Shown here in pieces: positions 17,605 to 26,047 of a stretch of 64,000 nucleotides of DNA. The first letter of the stretch is position 1. Each line of letters starts with the position of its first letter. Made by a program: the position numbers and the translations under genes. The notes under the pieces were generated by a model, which did no database searches, was not told the origin of the DNA, and worked only from the letters and a program-made list of their open reading frames with translations. The stretch comes from Actimicrobium antarcticum (lineage in GTDB: Bacteria; Pseudomonadota; Gammaproteobacteria; Burkholderiales; Burkholderiaceae_D): the NCBI RefSeq assembly GCF_039536745.1, contig NZ_BAAAZE010000005.1:248001-312000 (forward strand), given 5' to 3'.

Positions 17605-18768
17605 TTGTCTGCGCATTACCATTTGCAGACCAAGGGGACATCCATTACTACGACCACGCAAGACACGCACGTTCTCATTGTGGGCGGCGGACTGGCCGGA
17701 CTGGCCGCCGCTCTTGAGTTGGAGCAGGCGGGGATTCCTTATCTGTTGCTGGAGGCGCAAGCACGGTTCGGCGGCCGCATTCTTTCGCAGCCGGTTGCCG
17801 CAGATGCGGGATTTGGCGTCGATTTGGGACCGACATGGTTCTGGCCGCACCAGCAGCGCATGCAACGGTTGTGTTCCCAGCTGGGACTTAGGATTTTTAC
17901 GCAGCATATCGCCGGAGACGTGCTGTACCAGCAGAGCGGCGGACGGCCAGTGCAACGCAACGGCGCCGGGCAAGGCATGCTGTCGTACCGGGTCGAAGGT
18001 GGCACGCAATCGTTGATCGCGGCGCTCGTGGCGCGGCTCGATCCGGCTCGCTTGCATCACGGTTGTGCGATCGTGCGCATCACGCACGGAAATGAGGGGT
18101 GGTGTGTGACCGCAGGTGCGACAACGCACGAAACGCCCGCCGCTGCAGATGCGCCGCAGCTGGTCCGGGCGCGGCATCTGGTGCTGGCTGCGCCACCTCG
18201 CAAATTAATGCAAATCGCCGGGCTGTCGCAGTGCCTGCCGACGGGCCTGCCCGCTGCGCTGACTGCGACGCCAACCTGGATGGCGGCGCAGGCCAAGTTC
18301 GTGGCGGTCTATCCGACACCGTTCTGGCGGCAGGACGGCTTGTCAGGGCAGGCATTTAGCCGCGTTGGCCCGATGGTGGAAATCCATGATGCATCCGCCA
18401 CTGCCGACAGCGGCTTCGCACTGTTCGGGTTTATTGGCGTGCCAGCTGGCGTACGTATCCGGCATACAGCCGGGGTGCTGCATGAGGCTTGTTTGAACCA
18501 GCTGGTCAGCGTGTTCGGTGCACGCGCAGCTACACCTGACGTGTCCTACCTGAAGGACTGGGCCCGGGAAGCATGGATCGTCAGTGACAACGATGTCGAC
18601 GAGTCGCCGATGCATCCTGAGCTCGACCTGTCGGCGTGGTTACCACAGTTGCACCGCATGAAAATGCATTTCGTCGGAAGTGAAATCGCAGCAGAAGAAG
18701 GTGGCTATCTCGAAGGTGCACTGGGGTCGGTCGAGTCCTTCAAGCGGACCTCCGAGCTGTTTGCCTAA
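17605..18768 (+). CDS. FAD-dependent amine oxidase / flavin monooxygenase-like protein
   Basis: The Rossmann motif HVLIVGGGLAGLAAALELEQAG with LLLEAQARFGGRI, then DLGPTWFWPHQQRM, identifies the monoamine-oxidase-like FAD family. The C-terminal FAD-binding block is FVGSEIAAEEGGYLEGALGS. The longest frame (TTG at 17605) gives 387 residues, short for the family but with both FAD-binding ends present. The true start is unclear: TTG 17623 is possible, and AAGGGGA at 17632-17638 is ideally placed only for an ATT codon at 17644, just before the Rossmann strand. The substrate (amine, or something else) is unknown. It stands alone next to the IS debris. Confidence 0.8.
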   Translation: MSAHYHLQTKGTSITTTTQDTHVLIVGGGLAGLAAALELEQAGIPYLLLEAQARFGGRILSQPVAADAGFGVDLGPTWFWPHQQRMQRLCSQLGLRIFTQHIAGDVLYQQSGGRPVQRNGAGQGMLSYRVEGGTQSLIAALVARLDPARLHHGCAIVRITHGNEGWCVTAGATTHETPAAADAPQLVRARHLVLAAPPRKLMQIAGLSQCLPTGLPAALTATPTWMAAQAKFVAVYPTPFWRQDGLSGQAFSRVGPMVEIHDASATADSGFALFGFIGVPAGVRIRHTAGVLHEACLNQLVSVFGARAATPDVSYLKDWAREAWIVSDNDVDESPMHPELDLSAWLPQLHRMKMHFVGSEIAAEEGGYLEGALGSVESFKRTSELFA

Positions 18769-18781
18769 TGCAAACAGCTCG
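18753..18781 (+). terminator. Hairpin enclosing the stop codon of the amine oxidase gene
   Basis: Twelve-base perfect arms CGAGCTGTTTGC and GCAAACAGCTCG flank a five-base loop that holds the TAA stop. There is no T-tract, so it may protect the mRNA end or require Rho. Confidence 0.55.
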
Positions 18782-19180
18782 AACAAAATGCCGGTCAGGT
18801 TCTCAGGGCACGGTTGCCAAGTGCTGACGCGTGCTCATGTACGTGGACAGCGTAGGTACACACCATATGGCAAAAAAGGTAGGAGTCAATGCCACTTGGG
18901 CAGTGCCTCATTTGTGACGCGTTATTGTTGGAAAAGCCTTCGGGTACAGCGTTTGCTGTTGAAAATCCAAAGTCGCCTGCCTTGCTTATTCGGCGAACGG
19001 AGATTCGCCTGTAGCGTTTTGTGCCAATTCATTCGTATCTGATTCGCGCAGAAAAGTGCGTCTCTGACGGGCTGTCGCATCGGTTGATCAGTCTCCGCCC
19101 GGTCAACGACCGCTCGTGAAAGTGATATGTGCTGTGATTTCCCGTGTCGCACCCAGGCAGATGCGGCACGGGCAAAAAAT
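18769..19180. other. Intergenic region, 412 bp, between convergent genes
   Basis: No gene recognised apart from the hairpin at its left end. Open frames of about 90 codons have no family character. Confidence 0.5.
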
Positions 19181-19819
19181 TCACTGCATTTCAGTGACAA
19201 AGGCATCGTGTGAACGGCGAATTTTTTTCAGGTTAACGAGCCAGTCCTTATCCTCTTCACGGTAGCCCAGAGGCAAGAGGATGACGCTGCGCAGGCCTAG
19301 CGTTTTCAATCCCAGAATCTCGTCGACTGCCTCGGGACTGAAGCCCTCCATCGGCGTACTGTCGACCTCTTCGTACGCAGCGGCGATCAGTGCTGAACCA
19401 AGACCGATATAGGCTTGTCTCGCTGCATGCTGATAATTGACTTCTGCGTCACGTTGCGGATACGTGTTCAGCAGCGACTGCCGATAGTTTTCCCATCCTT
19501 CGTTCTTCAAGTTGCGCACTTCATTGGTCAGGTCAAACATCATGTTGATGCGCTCTGCCGTGTAGTTATCCCATGCCGCAAACACCAACAGATGAGAACC
19601 ATCGGCGACCTGCCCCTGGTTCCAGGCGACAGCCTTGATTTTCTCAAGCAATTCCGGATTCGTGACAACGAAAACTTGATACGGCTGCAGACCGCTTGAG
19701 CTTGCTGTGAGGCGTATTGCTTCAAGAATGCGATTTATTTTTTCCGGCGGGACGACTTTTGCTGGATTAAGTTTTTTTGCGGCGTAACGCCACTGAAGCT
19801 TTTGAATCAAATCGGACAT
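19181..19819 (-). CDS. NAD(P)H-dependent nitroreductase family protein (NfsB-like)
   Basis: A 212-residue FMN oxidoreductase. The N-terminus LQWRYAAKKLNPAKVVPPEK has the family's RYA-K-F/L-P pattern for FMN phosphate binding; RLTASSSGLQPYQVFVV is the substrate/FMN loop; the C-terminal DEILGLKTLGLRSVILLPLG and the YREEDKDW motif are typical of the NfsB/YdgI branch. It reduces quinones, nitroaromatics or flavin-like acceptors. Monocistronic, convergent with the amine oxidase. Confidence 0.88.
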   Translation of the reverse strand: MSDLIQKLQWRYAAKKLNPAKVVPPEKINRILEAIRLTASSSGLQPYQVFVVTNPELLEKIKAVAWNQGQVADGSHLLVFAAWDNYTAERINMMFDLTNEVRNLKNEGWENYRQSLLNTYPQRDAEVNYQHAARQAYIGLGSALIAAAYEEVDSTPMEGFSPEAVDEILGLKTLGLRSVILLPLGYREEDKDWLVNLKKIRRSHDAFVTEMQ

Positions 19820-20035
19820 GTCTTACTTTCTGCTTATTGCGGATCAAATGAATCGGAAGCGAACACGATGGTGCTGCTCGTGACAGTGTAGCTGCGATAC
19901 GCTGCACGGGTCAGGAGCACACAGTCTGTGCGCGCTGTCGTCAATACGCGTCCAGCAATTTCTGCTGGCAAGGACGTCGTGGTGACCGTGAACGAGCGTC
20001 ACGGCCACCACGACTTGCCGCCCGGTCTTGCCGAT

Positions 20036-20920
20036 CTACATCTTGCCTTTCCATGGCGTCAGCGCCGTTTCTGCGCGGCGCATCAGCAGGTCGAACAGAT
20101 AGGCCAGTATGCCGATCAGGATGATGCCCATGATGACGATGTCGGTGCGCAGGAAGTTCGACGCATTGAGCACCATCTGGCCCACGCCTTTGGTCGCTGC
20201 GACCATCTCGGCGGCGACCAGCGTGGTCCAGCCAAAGCCAATGGCAATACGCATGCCGGTAAGGATTTCAGGCAACGACGCCGGCAGCACCACCAGCCGC
20301 ACGACCTGCCAACGGCTCGCGCCCAGCGAAAAGGCGGCGTTGATTTGTTCGGCAGGTACCGAGCGCACGCCGGCTTTGGCCGCCATCGCGAGTGGGGCGA
20401 GGCAGGCCAGGAAAATCAGCGCAATCTTGGCGCTTTCATCAATGCCTAGCCAGATCACGATCAGCGGCAGGTAAGCCAGCGGTGGCAACGGGCGATAAAA
20501 CTCGATCAGCGGATCTGCAATCCCGCGGACCAGCCTTGATGTCCCCATTGCGATGCCCAGCGGCACGCCAATGACTACGGCCAGCACAAAGGCCACCAGC
20601 ACCCGCGTGACGCTGGTGAGTATGTGTTCGTACAACGCGATATCGCCCTGGGTCTCGCCCTGCATGGCCGCGACAAAGGCCTGGATGGTTTTCTCTGGCG
20701 AGGGCAGGAAGAGCGGCTTGATCCAGCCGAAATGCGTCGCCGCCCACCACAGTGCGCACAGGCAGATCGCCGCGCACAGGCTGATGCGCCACGTGTCGCC
20801 GGAGCCCAGTGCGCGATAGTGCGCAATGCGCCGCGGCACGGCAGGCACAGTCCGGCTTGCCACCGGGATGGCCGGTCCAACAGCCAGCGGCGTCTTGGTG
20901 TCCAGGTCGATCGTAGTCAT
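20036..20920 (-). CDS. tauC: Taurine ABC transporter permease
   Basis: A 294-residue SsuC/TauC-type permease with six hydrophobic segments and the ATPase-contact EAA loop around AAFSLGASRWQVVRLVVLPASL followed by GFGWTTLVAAEMVAA. It forms the channel for TauA-delivered taurine. The start overlaps the tauB stop by four bases. Last gene of the tauABC operon; no tauD dioxygenase follows, in line with nitrogen rather than sulfur use. Confidence 0.88.
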   Translation of the reverse strand: MTTIDLDTKTPLAVGPAIPVASRTVPAVPRRIAHYRALGSGDTWRISLCAAICLCALWWAATHFGWIKPLFLPSPEKTIQAFVAAMQGETQGDIALYEHILTSVTRVLVAFVLAVVIGVPLGIAMGTSRLVRGIADPLIEFYRPLPPLAYLPLIVIWLGIDESAKIALIFLACLAPLAMAAKAGVRSVPAEQINAAFSLGASRWQVVRLVVLPASLPEILTGMRIAIGFGWTTLVAAEMVAATKGVGQMVLNASNFLRTDIVIMGIILIGILAYLFDLLMRRAETALTPWKGKM

Positions 20921-21708
20921 TGCACCACCTCTGCAGAAACGTCATGAACCAGTGACAGTACTTTTTCGCGCGCGGCAATGAAGTCCGGGCTGGCCTTGAT
21001 GGCGCGGGCATCGCCCGATTCGGCGTAGCGCCTTGAAAACGGCAGCGCAATGTCATGCACCACGCGTCCCGGTTGCGGCGCCATGACAACCAGCCGCGTT
21101 GCAAGAAACAGCGCTTCCTCGACATCATGGGTAATGAAAAAGAACATCCGCTGCGAGCCGTGCCACAACTGCAGCAGCAGCTCCTGGATGGATTCCCGCG
21201 TGAAGGCATCGAGTGCGCCCAGCGGTTCGTCGAGCAGCATCACCTCCGGCGAGGAGGCAATCGCCCGCGCCACGCCCACCCGTTGCTGCATGCCGCCGGA
21301 GAGTTGATAAACCGGTTCGTGCGCGACTTTCGACAGGCCGACCTGGCGCAATTTTTCCATCGCAATGGCGCGACGTTCATGCAGCGGCATGCCTTGCAGC
21401 CGCAGTCCAAATTCGACGTTTTCCACCACGCTCATCCATGGCATCAGCGCATGCTTCTGGAAGACGACACCGCGATCCTTGCCTGGGCCCTCGATTACCG
21501 CGCCATTCAAGAAAATCTGCCCGATAGATGGTTCAATAAAACCGGCAATGGCATTGAGCAGCGTGGTCTTGCCGCAGCCTGACGCGCCGAGCGCCACCAC
21601 GAATTCGCCAGGTGCGATCGATAACGAGACATCCTGCAGCGCCATGGTCGTGGTTGCGCCTTTCCTGCTGCTTTGGTACTGGACCGACACGTTGCGTATT
21701 TCGAGCAT
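20917..21708 (-). CDS. tauB: Taurine ABC transporter ATP-binding protein
   Basis: A 263-residue ABC ATPase: Walker A GASGCGKTTLLN, signature LSGGMQQRVGVARA, Walker B VMLLDEPLGALDAFTR and switch His in FFITHDVEEAL. This is the SsuB/TauB/nitrate type. It powers the importer. Between it and tauA lies a 91-bp spacer with a hairpin. Confidence 0.88.
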   Translation of the reverse strand: MLEIRNVSVQYQSSRKGATTTMALQDVSLSIAPGEFVVALGASGCGKTTLLNAIAGFIEPSIGQIFLNGAVIEGPGKDRGVVFQKHALMPWMSVVENVEFGLRLQGMPLHERRAIAMEKLRQVGLSKVAHEPVYQLSGGMQQRVGVARAIASSPEVMLLDEPLGALDAFTRESIQELLLQLWHGSQRMFFFITHDVEEALFLATRLVVMAPQPGRVVHDIALPFSRRYAESGDARAIKASPDFIAAREKVLSLVHDVSAEVVQ

Positions 21709-21769
21709 GCTGACTCCTGATGAATCACCACGGCCACCGGGTTGCGGCGGCCTTGGTGACCCGGTTGAT

Positions 21770-21792
21770 GGAAGCGCTTGAGGGGCGCTTCC
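21770..21792 (-). other. Hairpin between tauA and tauB
   Basis: Perfect eight-base arms GGAAGCGC/GCGCTTCC around a seven-base loop, starting eight bases after the tauA stop in the transcript. As in the liv-type operon, it follows the binding-protein gene and may set the ratio of binding protein to permease. Confidence 0.5.
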
Positions 21793-21799
21793 CGGATGC

Positions 21800-22834
21800 T
21801 TATTTGGCGGCAGCCTTGACCCACATATCGGTCACGCCGACGGAATAATCCGGCAGGACGGTCTGGATCGACTTCTGGGTTTTCAGGAATTCAGCGGTCG
21901 CGGTCAGTGACTTCGCCACGCCACTCGTCTTGCCGCCGGACAGCCAGCGTACCGATCCCTGTTCGGCGACTGTCGGGTACTGATACAGCGCCAGCGATGG
22001 TGCGACTTCTTCTTTGGTGGCGCCCGAAATCTTTGCCACGGCGGCTCCCTTGGCGGTATCACCCGTCCAGCCGGCTGGATTAGCGCGATAGTCGGCATCG
22101 GTTTTTGCCAGGATCTTGACCATCGCGGTCATGAACGGGCCGTGGTCCTTGACCCAGTCGGTATTGACCACCATCGCGTCGAAGGTGGCGTAGCCGGTTT
22201 GCTCTTCAATCTTGCCGGAGCTGGTGAGCACCTTGCCGCTGGTCTTCAGTTTCGACAAAACCGGATTCCAGATGAACGCCGCATCGATATCGCCGCGATC
22301 CCAGGCCGCCGCGATTTCTGGCGGGCGCATGTTCAGGACCTTGACGTCCTTGTCGCTCAGGCCGGCCTGCTTGAGCGCGAGCAGCGCGTGGAAGTGGCTG
22401 GTCGAGACAAACGGCACGCCAAGGCGCTTGCCCTTGAGCGACGCCATGTCGATCGCGCCCGAACCGGTCCGGCCAACGAGGGCTTCGGCATCATTGATGT
22501 TATCCAGAATCCAGAAAATCTGGATCGGCAAGCCTTGGCTCAGGCCTGCTGCGACCGGGCTGGAACCCGCTTCGCCGATCTGCACGTTGCCCGATGCCAT
22601 TGCGCGGATCACATCGCCACCGCCGCCGAATTTACGATAGTTGATCTTGTAGCCGGTGGCCTTCGCCAGTTCGTCCATGTCTTGCGCATGACGCCACGGC
22701 ACCACCATGTCCTGATAGGCGATGGTGACTTCCTTGTCCGCGGCATGCACGGTAACGGCAGCGCCGAGCGACAGACCAATTGCAATCAGTGAGCGGATAA
22801 CCGAGGCCGTGACGGATGGGTAACTGTGGTTCAT
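21800..22834 (-). CDS. tauA: Taurine ABC transporter periplasmic binding protein
   Basis: A 344-residue SsuA/TauA-like protein with signal peptide (residues 1-31, ending TVHA). The mature part shows VTIAYQDMVVPWRHAQDMDE, RKFGGGGDVIRAMASGNVQIGEAGSSP and LKGKRLGVPFVSTSHFHALLALKQAG, typical of TauA rather than of generic sulfonate-binding proteins. It captures taurine in the periplasm. The 222-bp upstream region carries a pair of direct repeats proposed as TauR sites. Confidence 0.88.
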   Translation of the reverse strand: MNHSYPSVTASVIRSLIAIGLSLGAAVTVHAADKEVTIAYQDMVVPWRHAQDMDELAKATGYKINYRKFGGGGDVIRAMASGNVQIGEAGSSPVAAGLSQGLPIQIFWILDNINDAEALVGRTGSGAIDMASLKGKRLGVPFVSTSHFHALLALKQAGLSDKDVKVLNMRPPEIAAAWDRGDIDAAFIWNPVLSKLKTSGKVLTSSGKIEEQTGYATFDAMVVNTDWVKDHGPFMTAMVKILAKTDADYRANPAGWTGDTAKGAAVAKISGATKEEVAPSLALYQYPTVAEQGSVRWLSGGKTSGVAKSLTATAEFLKTQKSIQTVLPDYSVGVTDMWVKAAAK

Positions 22835-22901
22835 GGTGATCCCTTTTTCAATGATGAGAGTGAAGTGCCCGCATCCGGTAATGCAGCTTCTTTGCCAGCG
22901 A

Positions 22902-22933
22902 GTAAGTCCAGAACGTCCTATCTTTCAGGCCAG
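22902..22933 (-). promoter_or_regulatory. Candidate TauR operator upstream of tauA (direct repeats, 22 bp apart)
   Basis: On the minus strand CTGGCCTGAA (22933-22924) and CTGGACTTAC (22911-22902) repeat with a 22-bp period, two helical turns. CTGGACTTAC differs at one base from the CTGGAC(T/C)TAA repeats described for Rhodobacter TauR. A similar pair with the same spacing lies in the tauR-tpa gap. Confidence 0.65.
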
Positions 22934-23056
22934 ATGGCGCCAGCCAGTGCTGGCCACGCTTTGTCCGTCGAATGCCTGCGCGGGTTGGCGTGCCCGATAC
23001 GTCAATCCAGCCAGGCGTTGCGGTGCGTGCGCGCTAAATGAGTGCGCCGCGGGCCA

Positions 23057-24583
23057 TCAACTTGCGCTGTGCTGATGCGTTAATCGTGATCGCAACAACT
23101 CGGCCAGCACACGGATGCCCGGTTTGATCCGGTCCGCCGCGATCGAGGAATACCCCAGCCGCAGATAGCAAAGCGGCGGCGTCTCGTCCAGGAAAAATGT
23201 CTCGCCGGATTCGATCAGCAGTCCATGCGCCATCGCTGCCTGGCGCAGCACCGCTGTGTTGATGCCGTCCGGAAGCCGGGCCCAGAGCGCGGAGCCGCCA
23301 TGCGGCGTGATCACCTGCATCGCCGGCAAATGTTCCCGGCAGGCGGCGGACAGTACCTGTGCCCGATCGGCCAGCGCGCTGCGCAGGTTGTGCAGCAGGT
23401 GGTCGTAATGACCATGCTCGATGAAGAGCGCCAGGGTCAGCTGGTTATTGGTTGGCGGATGGCGAATCATCAGCCTGCGTAGCACGCGCAATTGCGCAAT
23501 CACGGGTGCCGGCGCCACCACATAGCCCAGGCGCAATCCCGGCGACAGGCTTTTCGAGAGGCTGCCGATATAGATCACCCGGCCATCCTGATCGATCGCC
23601 TTGAGCGCCGGCAGGGGCTGGCCGGTGTACTGGGTTTCGGCGTCGTAATCGTCCTCGATCAGGATGCCATCTTCGCGTCGGGCCCAGTCCAGCAGTGCCA
23701 AGCGGCGCTCGGTGGTCAGGGTGACGCCGGTCGGGCACTGGTGGCTCGGCGTGCAGTACAGATACTGGACTCCTTGCAGGACGGCCGCGTCGGGAACCAC
23801 GCCGTCGGCGTCTACCGCCAGGCCCGCCAGCACGGCACCGCGCCGGGCAAAGATATTGCGCGCATCCATGTAGCCAGGATCTTCGACGGCGATGCGCGTG
23901 CCTGGCTCGATGAATAATTCGGCGAGCAGGTACAGCGCCTGCTGCGCACCCACGGTCAACAGGACTTCGTCGCGTGATGCAGCAATGCCGCGGCGTGGCA
24001 GCACGCGCCGGATCAGCTGGTCCAGCAAGGCGTCATCGTCGCTGTCGATCGCATCCGGCGCCCAGCCGCGGATGGCCGTCACGTCCAGTGCCTGGCGGCT
24101 GCTCTCGCGCCAGTCGGCAATCGGAAACAGGCCGGGATCGAACTGGCCATACAGGAACGGATAGCGATAGCGCTGCCAGTCGTGCGGCTTGTTGAGCCAT
24201 TTTGCACCGGCATGGGTAGCGTTGAAGCGGCTGTGCCACTGTACCGAGGTGTCCTGGTCGGTAGCTTTCTTCGCGCTGTGGCGTGTCGGCTTGGCGCTGA
24301 GCAGGTATCGGCTGCTGACGAAGTAACCGCTGCGCGGGCGGTTTTCGACGTAGCCATCCTCGGCCAGTTTCTCATAGGCCAGTACCACCGTATTGCGTGA
24401 GATACCGAGCATGGCTGCCAGGTCGCGGCTGGAGGGCAGGCGCATGCCGGTGGCCAGGCGGCCGTCGAGCAGGGCGCTCACCAGGCGCGTGCGCAACTGG
24501 CTTTGCAAGGTCGGACCATCCCGTTCCGGTGCCGGAAAAAGCTGGTGCCACAAAAGTTGATGGTCGGCGCTGTAGCGTGTCAT
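23057..24583 (-). CDS. tauR: MocR/PdxR-type taurine regulator
   Basis: A 508-residue GntR-HTH plus aminotransferase-fold regulator. The N-terminal HTH reads LQSQLRTRLVSALLDGRL and LPSSRDLAAMLGISRNTVV, followed by the YEKLAEDGYVENRPRSGYFV wing. The PLP domain contains EDDYDAE (pyridine-N contact) and the Schiff-base Lys segment YIGSLSKSLSPGLRLGYV. ATG at 24583 is the normal N-terminus; a longer frame to 24979 overlaps the divergent gene. TauR proteins activate taurine uptake and tpa genes with taurine and PLP as signals. Its placement between tauA and tpa fits this exactly. Confidence 0.85.
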   Translation of the reverse strand: MTRYSADHQLLWHQLFPAPERDGPTLQSQLRTRLVSALLDGRLATGMRLPSSRDLAAMLGISRNTVVLAYEKLAEDGYVENRPRSGYFVSSRYLLSAKPTRHSAKKATDQDTSVQWHSRFNATHAGAKWLNKPHDWQRYRYPFLYGQFDPGLFPIADWRESSRQALDVTAIRGWAPDAIDSDDDALLDQLIRRVLPRRGIAASRDEVLLTVGAQQALYLLAELFIEPGTRIAVEDPGYMDARNIFARRGAVLAGLAVDADGVVPDAAVLQGVQYLYCTPSHQCPTGVTLTTERRLALLDWARREDGILIEDDYDAETQYTGQPLPALKAIDQDGRVIYIGSLSKSLSPGLRLGYVVAPAPVIAQLRVLRRLMIRHPPTNNQLTLALFIEHGHYDHLLHNLRSALADRAQVLSAACREHLPAMQVITPHGGSALWARLPDGINTAVLRQAAMAHGLLIESGETFFLDETPPLCYLRLGYSSIAADRIKPGIRVLAELLRSRLTHQHSAS

Positions 24584-24593
24584 GGGGTTTCTG

Positions 24594-24625
24594 CTGGACT
24601 GATCGAAACCTGTTACTGGCATGAT
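24594..24625 (+). promoter_or_regulatory. Candidate TauR operator between tauR and tpa (direct repeats, 22 bp apart)
   Basis: CTGGACTGAT (24594-24603) and CTGGCATGAT (24616-24625) share 8 of 10 bases with a 22-bp period. They face tpa and have the same spacing as the pair upstream of tauA. MocR proteins are known to bind direct repeats. Confidence 0.6.
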
Positions 24626-24682
24626 GCGTGCCAGCACCAGATGGCGCATCGTGGCACCACGTTCACTTTTCCGGGGTCTGAC

Positions 24683-26047
24683 ATGCTGCACGCCGTTTCC
24701 ACATCCGCACCTTCCAATACATCCCAACCCACTTTTGCACTGCCTGCCATGGAACATCAGTGGCTGCCATTCACCCCGAACCGCGAATTCATCGCCGACC
24801 CGAAGATGTTCGGCTCGGCGAAAGACGCGTGGTTTTACGATCTGGACGGTCGTCCGATCCTGGATGCGGGTTCCGGCTTGTTCACCACACCGGCCGGCCA
24901 CTGCCGCCGTGAAATCGCCGATGCGGTGTATGCGCAGTTGCAGGAACTGGATTTCACGCCGAGTTTTCTGCGCTCGCATCCCAAGTCATTCATGCTGGCC
25001 AATCGCCTCGCCGAGCTGCTGCCGGCGGGCCTGGACAAACTGTTCTTTGTCAGTTCCGGGTCCGAAGCCATCGATACCGCCATGAAGATTTGCCTGACCT
25101 ATCACCGTGCCCGCAAGGATGCGTCGCGCACCATGTTCGTGTCGCGGGAGCGCGCCTATCACGGCGTCAATTTCGGGGGTGTCGCGCTGGCCGGGATGAT
25201 CAATAACCGCCGGCACTTCGGTGGCATCGTCACGGGTGCCGTCCACATGCGCCACACCTGGTTGCCGGACAATCTCAACGTCACCGGCCAGGGCCTGCAT
25301 GGCGGCCGGGAACTGGCCGACGATCTGTTGCGCCTGATTCAATTGCACGGCGCCGAAAATATAGCTGCCTGCGTGGTCGAGCCGGTGGCCGGCTCCACCG
25401 GCGTGCTGGTGCCGCCGGTCGGTTACCTGGAACGCCTGCGCGAACTCTGTACCGCGCACGGCATCCTGCTGGTGTTCGACGAAGTCATCTGCGGCTTTGG
25501 CCGTACCGGCGAAAACTTCGCCTCGCAAACCTTCGGCGTGACACCCGACATCATCACCATGGCCAAGGCCATCACGAACGGCGCGATCCCGATGGCGGCG
25601 GTGGCGGTGTCGCGCACCGTGCATGACACCATCGTCAATGCGGCAGCCGATGGCGCGATCGAATTTTTCCATGGCTATACCTGGTCGGCCCATCCGGCTG
25701 CCTGCGCTGCGGCACTGGCCACGCTCGACATTTATCGTGATGACGATCTGTTTGCGCGGGGCCGTGCAATGTCGCCCATCCTGCTCGATGCGCTGGGTTC
25801 GCTGCGCGAGCTGCCGCTGGTGGCCGAGGTGCGCGGTATCGGCATGCTGGCGTGCGTGGAACTCAAGTCCGACGGTGCGCCCGGCCGTCGTGGCCACCTG
25901 TTCCAGAAGCGCTTGTACGACGCCGGCCTGCACCTCAAAACCACCGGCGACAACGCCATCGTCTCGCCACCGTTCATCTTTACGGCCGAGCAGGTGGCGC
26001 AGACGGTGCAGATCCTGAAGCAAACCATCCTGGAATTGCCGCAATGA
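24683..26047 (+). CDS. tpa: Taurine:pyruvate aminotransferase (class III, omega-amino acid type)
   Basis: A 454-residue PLP-dependent class III aminotransferase. HQWLPFTPNREF, GRPILDAGSGLFTTPAGHC and GLDKLFFVSSGSEAIDTAMK give the PLP-phosphate region; LLVFDEVICGFGRTG has the catalytic-site Asp, and the Schiff-base Lys lies in ITMAKAITNGAIPMAA. It resembles beta-alanine:pyruvate enzymes; the choice of taurine comes from context: TauR and TauABC on one side and a sulfoacetaldehyde-reductase-like gene on the other. It would convert taurine and pyruvate to sulfoacetaldehyde and alanine. ATG 24683 is chosen; a longer frame from 24503 crosses the TauR sites. Confidence 0.8.
   Translation: MLHAVSTSAPSNTSQPTFALPAMEHQWLPFTPNREFIADPKMFGSAKDAWFYDLDGRPILDAGSGLFTTPAGHCRREIADAVYAQLQELDFTPSFLRSHPKSFMLANRLAELLPAGLDKLFFVSSGSEAIDTAMKICLTYHRARKDASRTMFVSRERAYHGVNFGGVALAGMINNRRHFGGIVTGAVHMRHTWLPDNLNVTGQGLHGGRELADDLLRLIQLHGAENIAACVVEPVAGSTGVLVPPVGYLERLRELCTAHGILLVFDEVICGFGRTGENFASQTFGVTPDIITMAKAITNGAIPMAAVAVSRTVHDTIVNAAADGAIEFFHGYTWSAHPAACAAALATLDIYRDDDLFARGRAMSPILLDALGSLRELPLVAEVRGIGMLACVELKSDGAPGRRGHLFQKRLYDAGLHLKTTGDNAIVSPPFIFTAEQVAQTVQILKQTILELPQ

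Noticed and set aside
24986..26044. Long open frame (352 codons) antisense to the taurine aminotransferase gene
   Set aside because: Shadow frame with atypical composition and no domain; the sense gene has complete class III aminotransferase motifs.
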